A stretch of DNA of 34,556 nt, from the NCBI GenBank assembly GCA_043809645.1, contig JBDROX010000024.1:1-34556 (forward strand), read 5' to 3'. This stretch comes from JBDROX01 sp043809645. GTDB taxonomy: Bacteria; Patescibacteriota; Patescibacteriia; Magasanikbacterales; UBA922. Position numbers and translations under genes: made by a program. Below the pieces are notes generated by a model, which had not been told where the DNA came from, did no database searches, and worked only from the letters and a program-made list of their open reading frames with translations. This document shows, one piece after another, positions 30,665-34,556 of the stretch. Positions within the stretch are counted from its first letter, which is position 1. Every line of letters starts with the position of its first letter.

Positions 30665-31711
30665 ATGGAAGGGAACGCAACAACATATTATATTTCTGTT
30701 GATGAATCAGGTCATTGGGAAAAAACCATTGATAATGATCTAAGCGAGGGTATTCATGCTGCACGCTTCATTTCTGATAGTGGAGAACGAGAGGCTGTTT
30801 TATTCGAGGTGGTAGAGGAAGGGGAATTGAATGCAAAACAGAGTGGATTTTCCAAAACACTCCCTGATTTATTTTGGTATGGCGCTATTCTTTTTTGCTT
30901 CCTATTTCTTATTCTTGTGTTATATACAGTTCGTCTGGGTATGTATGCAGACAAGGAAGAGAAAGAAAAAAAAGAACATCGGAGACTTGGTTTAGATTCA
31001 GAAGAAGAAAAAGAACATCAATATACACTCACAGCGATTATTGTGGCAACCGTGCTTATCATTTTTGCTATCTATGCTTTCGTCCTCATGAGTCGTGAAC
31101 CACACAGAATTCCTGGGTCGTCTATATTTAATTTTGGAAAAAAGGTGGAAGAAGTAATGCAGAAACCACACAAACTTTCTGGCTCAGTGATTGATCCAAT
31201 TTTAGAAAAAGGTGTGGTTGGTGTTGATCTTTCTGTTGGGGATACCCGTGTTCGGACGCAGGAGGGCGGTTTTTATCAGTTTGGGTCTGTCTACTCAGAA
31301 GAGGGTATTGAGATGACACATCCACTGCTGAAGAGAAAAATAGTACTGCTAGCACCCAAAGAAAAGATGGATGTTTATTTTGATGCAGGACTATACAATG
31401 TAATGGTAGATATTGTTGACCTAGAATCCCGTGGAAGAATAAGTCAGATATTTGAGAAAAAACACCCAGATATTCTGCCAACAGAAAGAAAAAGTGATTT
31501 TGTTGATGAGTATGAATCAATTTATTCTGGAGATGATATTACAAATCAGTTTATTGAAGTGAATAATTTTGTACTCCAAACCAATTGGAAAGGGAACAAA
31601 GAATATCCAAGAACCTTTGAAAAGGCTATTACATGTGAGCTCAGAAATGATGGGGGAACAAGGAGTTATACGTTTGTCCTCGACAAAGGGCTTTGGTGGT
31701 ATGCAAAATAA
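30665..31711 (+). CDS. C-terminal part of the surface protein, two transmembrane helices
   Basis: In frame with the preceding protein; only the TAG at 30659 and one codon (30662) separate them. The first ~45 residues (GNATTYYISVDESGHWEKTI, DNDLSEGIHAARFISDSGE) complete the split Ig-like domain. Two membrane helices follow (WYGAILFCFLFLILVLYTV, LTAIIVATVLIIFAIYAFVL) around a charged loop. After them comes a carboxypeptidase-regulatory-like beta domain (KLSGSVIDPILEKGVVGVDL) and a beta-rich tail. The ATG at 30665 has no Shine-Dalgarno, so separate translation is doubtful. Joined, the two parts make a normal secreted-then-anchored protein of about 1220 residues. Confidence 0.7.
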   Translation: MEGNATTYYISVDESGHWEKTIDNDLSEGIHAARFISDSGEREAVLFEVVEEGELNAKQSGFSKTLPDLFWYGAILFCFLFLILVLYTVRLGMYADKEEKEKKEHRRLGLDSEEEKEHQYTLTAIIVATVLIIFAIYAFVLMSREPHRIPGSSIFNFGKKVEEVMQKPHKLSGSVIDPILEKGVVGVDLSVGDTRVRTQEGGFYQFGSVYSEEGIEMTHPLLKRKIVLLAPKEKMDVYFDAGLYNVMVDIVDLESRGRISQIFEKKHPDILPTERKSDFVDEYESIYSGDDITNQFIEVNNFVLQTNWKGNKEYPRTFEKAITCELRNDGGTRSYTFVLDKGLWWYAK

Positions 31712-31726
31712 AAATTTTTGTTACAG

Positions 31727-31753
31727 AAAAAAGCCGCATGTAGCGGTTTTTTT
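31727..31753 (+). terminator. Terminator after the surface protein
   Basis: AAAAAAGCCGC (31727-31737), loop ATGTA, then GCGG and a T7 run. Confidence 0.85.
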
Positions 31754-31768
31754 GACTCAGAGACACTC

Positions 31769-31797
31769 TTGCTATTTCGCTTCTCAATTGCTACAAT
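31769..31797 (+). promoter_or_regulatory. Promoter of aspS
   Basis: TTGCTA (31769-31774), 17-bp spacer, TACAAT (31792-31797), 26 bp before the ATG. Confidence 0.65.
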
Positions 31798-31822
31798 ATC
31801 CCTATATTTAGTCAATTTTTTT

Positions 31823-33589
31823 ATGCAGTATCGAACACACACCTGCGGGGAACTTACAAAAAAGAATGTTGGAAAAGAGGTTACTCTCTCTGGTTGGGTA
31901 CACAAGAGAAGAGATCTCGGTGGTCTCATTTTTGTCGACCTGAGAGATAGGTATGGCATAACACAAATCGTCTTTCATCCAGACACTGTTTCTGAGTTTG
32001 CCATTGTGGAGAGTCTGAAGTATGAGTTTATTATCAAAGTTTCTGGGACAGTATCAAAGAGAGAAAAGAAAACGATAAACAAGGATCTTCCTACTGGAGA
32101 GATAGAAGTTCAGGCGAGCACTATTGAAATTCTTTCCAAGGCAAAGACCATGCCATTTGAGATTTTTGATGCTCACAAGGAAGAGGAAGATGAAGAACTC
32201 AGACTCAAACATAGATTTTTAGAACTTCGCAGAGAGAAGCTTCGAGATAATATATTGTTTCGAAGTCGCATGGAAGCATACATTAGAAATTATATGGAGG
32301 AGAGAGACTTCGTGAATATTGCAACGCCAATCCTAACGGTCAGTTCTCCAGAAGGAGCGCGAGATTTTCTGGTTCCAAGTAGAATTCATCCTGGAAAATT
32401 CTATGCCCTGCCACAGGCGCCGCAGCAGTACAAGCAGCTCTCTATGGTTGCTGGGTTTGATCGCTATTATCAGATTGCTGCGTGTATGCGAGATGAAGAT
32501 CCACGTGCGGATAGGTCGCCAGGAGAGTTTTATCAGCTTGACTGCGAGGTCAGTTTTATGACACAGGATGAATTTTTTGAACTTATGGAACCACTCTTCA
32601 TCGAGCTCACAGAAAACTTAACTGACAAGAAAGTCGTAAGTAAGCCGTTTCCAAGAATTCCATTTCAAGAAGCAATGGATATGTATGGTTCTGATCGACC
32701 AGACCTAAGATATGAGTTACATCTTTCGGATATTACAGACTGGGCAAAAGCAACAGACTTTAAGGTGTTTTCTGGTGCAGAGCACGTGAAGGTGCTTGTA
32801 GTTCTTGATGGACATGAGTTTTCTCGAAAAGAAATTGATGAGCTAGAAGATGTTGCAAAGAGATCACATGCAAAAGGTCTTGCTTGGATGAAGTTTCTGG
32901 AGGGTTCTTTTGACGGACCAATTACCAAGTTTTTTAGTGAGGAAGAATTAGAACAACTTCAGCAATTAGTACAACTAAAACAGAACGCCGCTCTCTTTTT
33001 CGTTGCAGATGAGTGGGAGGTGAGTTGTCTTGCACTCGGTGCTGTACGATCTATGGTTGCAGAGAAGATGAATATGATCGATGAGGGTAAGATCGCTTGG
33101 GCCTGGATCGTAGACTTTCCAATGTATGAAAAGGACAAGGAAACAGGAAAAATCGACTTTGGGCATAATCCATTCTCTATGCCACAGGGAGGTATGGAAG
33201 CACTAGAAAACAAAGATCCTTTGAATATTCTTGCATATCAGTATGACATCATCGCCAATGGTCTCGAGCTGTCTTCCGGAGCAGTGAGAAACAAAGATCC
33301 TGAAATTATGTACAAAGCCTTTGAGATAGCAGGATACTCAAAGGAACAAGTCGATGCAAAATTTGGACACATGATCAAAGCCTTTGAATTTGGTGCACCG
33401 CCCCATTGCGGATTTGCTCCAGGAATTGAACGTCTTGCTATGCTCCTCACAGGAGAGAAGAATATTCGTGCAGTCGTTCCATTTCCAAAGAACCAAAAAG
33501 CTCAGGAACCAATGATGGCAAGTCCTGCAGAGGTGAGCGAGGAGCAACTATCCGAACTTGGTCTTCAAATCAAAAAAGTAGTTTCTTAA
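31823..33589 (+). CDS. aspS: Aspartyl-tRNA synthetase
   Basis: A 588-residue bacterial-type AspRS. The OB domain (YRTHTCGELTKKNVGKEVTL, SGWVHKRRDLGGLIFVDLRD) reads the anticodon. The catalytic core has motif 2 CMRDEDPRADRSPGEFYQLD and motif 3 GFAPGIERLAMLL. A GAD insertion domain lies in the middle (VFSGAEHVKVLVVL to ALGAVRSM). It starts at 31823 (QYRTHTCGEL); the longer upstream frame crosses a terminator. With asnS also present, a discriminating enzyme is expected. Confidence 0.95.
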   Translation: MQYRTHTCGELTKKNVGKEVTLSGWVHKRRDLGGLIFVDLRDRYGITQIVFHPDTVSEFAIVESLKYEFIIKVSGTVSKREKKTINKDLPTGEIEVQASTIEILSKAKTMPFEIFDAHKEEEDEELRLKHRFLELRREKLRDNILFRSRMEAYIRNYMEERDFVNIATPILTVSSPEGARDFLVPSRIHPGKFYALPQAPQQYKQLSMVAGFDRYYQIAACMRDEDPRADRSPGEFYQLDCEVSFMTQDEFFELMEPLFIELTENLTDKKVVSKPFPRIPFQEAMDMYGSDRPDLRYELHLSDITDWAKATDFKVFSGAEHVKVLVVLDGHEFSRKEIDELEDVAKRSHAKGLAWMKFLEGSFDGPITKFFSEEELEQLQQLVQLKQNAALFFVADEWEVSCLALGAVRSMVAEKMNMIDEGKIAWAWIVDFPMYEKDKETGKIDFGHNPFSMPQGGMEALENKDPLNILAYQYDIIANGLELSSGAVRNKDPEIMYKAFEIAGYSKEQVDAKFGHMIKAFEFGAPPHCGFAPGIERLAMLLTGEKNIRAVVPFPKNQKAQEPMMASPAEVSEEQLSELGLQIKKVVS

Positions 33590-33599
33590 TGATAAAAGT

Positions 33600-34490
33600 A
33601 TGCAATCATCAGAGACAAGAATGGATTCAAGTCATCTCTTGGAAGAAGCCAAGAAGGCTGAAATTGCCTGGACACAGGCAAAAACACCTCAAGAGAGAAT
33701 ATTAGCACTCAAGCGCGTTACTGGCGCATATGACGCCCTTTCCCAGATGGATCCCAAGTATAAGGGAGAAACAACCATGTATGAAGGTTTACTTTTTAAT
33801 GCAGAGAAGCAACTTCAGGCAGAGGGCGGAGTAGATCAGTTTTTTTCTGAGAGTGACGGAAAAATTTTAGAAGAGAAAAAATTTCAAGAAGAAGAGGAAG
33901 ATGGTGTTGTGGAGTTACGAGACCAAATAGAGGTTCTCGATACTCAGTTTATTGATATGAACGAACGATACGATGGCATTGCAAAAAAGGTAGAAGATTG
34001 GCAGGGTCCACAAAATGATCCAGAACTTCTTGCAGCAAAAAGAGATATGAGAGTGTTGCAGAAACGCATGGATCGAATAGATCAAAAAATCGAAGAACTT
34101 GAAGATGAAATACAAGAAATTGAGAGAAGAGTCGGGGAAGCTCCAGAAGTGAGTGAATCCTCCTTCAAAAGTGTTACAGATGAAATTATCAAGAAGTACA
34201 ATATCAATTTTGGCGTTCAAGAAGGAACAATTGCAACGAGGCGATCAACTCCAGAAATGATTACAGAAATGGAAGACTCATTTATGGATTTTTTCAAAGA
34301 CCTCAGTGAGGAGGGAGTACAATCAGAAGCAGATCGAGAAGTATTCAAGCGCATAATAGATAGAGTAGACGGGTTCTACGGTAAAGTGGGGGTATTGGAT
34401 GGCGAAAGTATAGGTAGAAAGAAAATTAATCTTCAAAGAAATATGGTTGATCAATATATTTCTCTAGCCAGAAAAAAGCTTGGTTTATAG
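33600..34490 (+). CDS. Coiled-coil protein of unknown function
   Basis: A 296-residue acidic protein with no signal peptide or membrane segment. Residues ~1-75 are helical (TPQERILALKRVTGAYDALS). Residues ~100-180 form a long coiled coil (VVELRDQIEVLDTQFIDMNE, RDMRVLQKRMDRIDQKIEEL, DEIQEIERRV). The last ~100 residues hold a helical region (EMEDSFMDFFKDLSEEGVQS). No family recognised. It starts 10 bp after aspS and probably shares its transcript; a partial gene follows. Confidence 0.65.
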   Translation: MQSSETRMDSSHLLEEAKKAEIAWTQAKTPQERILALKRVTGAYDALSQMDPKYKGETTMYEGLLFNAEKQLQAEGGVDQFFSESDGKILEEKKFQEEEEDGVVELRDQIEVLDTQFIDMNERYDGIAKKVEDWQGPQNDPELLAAKRDMRVLQKRMDRIDQKIEELEDEIQEIERRVGEAPEVSESSFKSVTDEIIKKYNINFGVQEGTIATRRSTPEMITEMEDSFMDFFKDLSEEGVQSEADREVFKRIIDRVDGFYGKVGVLDGESIGRKKINLQRNMVDQYISLARKKLGL

Positions 34491-34512
34491 TTTAGGAGAT
34501 TAGGAAATAGAT

Positions 34513-34556
34513 ATGCCGGACGGATTCACATTATCAGACATAAATCATATTCTCGC
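34513..34556 (+). CDS. 5' end of the next gene, cut by the window edge
   Basis: ATG with AGGA 7 bases upstream, reading MPDGFTLSDINHIL. It runs off the window, so the family cannot be named. Confidence 0.5.
   Translation, partial: MPDGFTLSDINHIL

Noticed and set aside
1..34556. Alternative genetic code with TGA as Gly or Trp
   Set aside because: Many intact genes end at TGA (for example the Fur-like regulator, YqgF, the methyltransferase and the activase), and the hsdR TGA sits at an Arg position.
1..34556. CRISPR array or tRNA genes
   Set aside because: No regularly spaced direct repeats and no cloverleaf-like sequence were found by reading both strands; the Cas4-like nucleases here are not next to any cas gene.

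Overview
The window looks like a chromosomal segment of a Candidate Phyla Radiation (Patescibacteria, probably Parcubacteria-type) bacterium. The clues are moderate GC, short intergenic gaps, a YwbE protein, a FAM173-like membrane methyltransferase, secreted dockerin and Ig-like proteins, a class III ribonucleotide reductase, many lineage-typical proteins of unknown role, and diversity-generating-retroelement (DGR) parts. Almost everything lies on the + strand. TGA acts as a normal stop in many intact genes, so translation table 11 applies. No tRNA, rRNA or CRISPR array was recognised.

Region 1 (1-10.75 kb) is a nuclease-rich accessory or defence island. It holds a type I restriction HsdR broken by one in-frame TGA, a NucS-type nuclease with a PUA/EVE-like front half, a DUF3800 protein, a DUF2779 nuclease next to a DEDDh exonuclease, a DUF559 endonuclease, a Panacea-type toxin-antitoxin pair behind a palindrome-rich promoter, and a Cas4-like nuclease that has lost its 5' end. 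Between them lie gene fragments: a truncated ywbE copy, a DUF3800 stub, a cut basic-protein gene and a duplicated nuclease tail. These suggest repeated insertion and deletion.

Region 2 (10.75-18.0 kb) holds a membrane-anchored methyltransferase, a secreted SH3 protein, a GC-rich two-gene unit (pentapeptide-repeat protein with a frameshift, plus an unknown) behind an elaborate control region, a Fur-family regulator and ZIP metal transporter operon with a perfect 7-1-7 operator, a baeRF-like protein, and a PAS domain fused to an ECF sigma factor.

Region 3 (18.0-23.4 kb) is an anaerobic nucleotide and DNA-repair block. The class III ribonucleotide reductase has its glycyl-radical domain on a separate short ORF bracketed by repeats, followed by its radical-SAM activase, a membrane protein, RuvX/YqgF and RecO.

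Region 4 (23.4-25.9 kb) carries a DGR: a GC-rich target gene whose last 45 codons carry many codons derivable from AAC/AAT, a divergent Avd-like four-helix protein, and a reverse transcriptase with the DGR hallmark LGNLTSQ. No template repeat is visible in the window.

Region 5 (25.9-34.5 kb) has asparaginyl-tRNA synthetase, a secreted dockerin-like protein, a large cohesin/Ig-like surface protein broken by an in-frame TAG, aspartyl-tRNA synthetase, a coiled-coil protein and the start of another gene.

The strongest leads are the DGR with no local template, the split ribonucleotide reductase, the PAS-sigma fusion, and three genes (hsdR, nrdD, surface protein) each interrupted in frame by a different stop codon.
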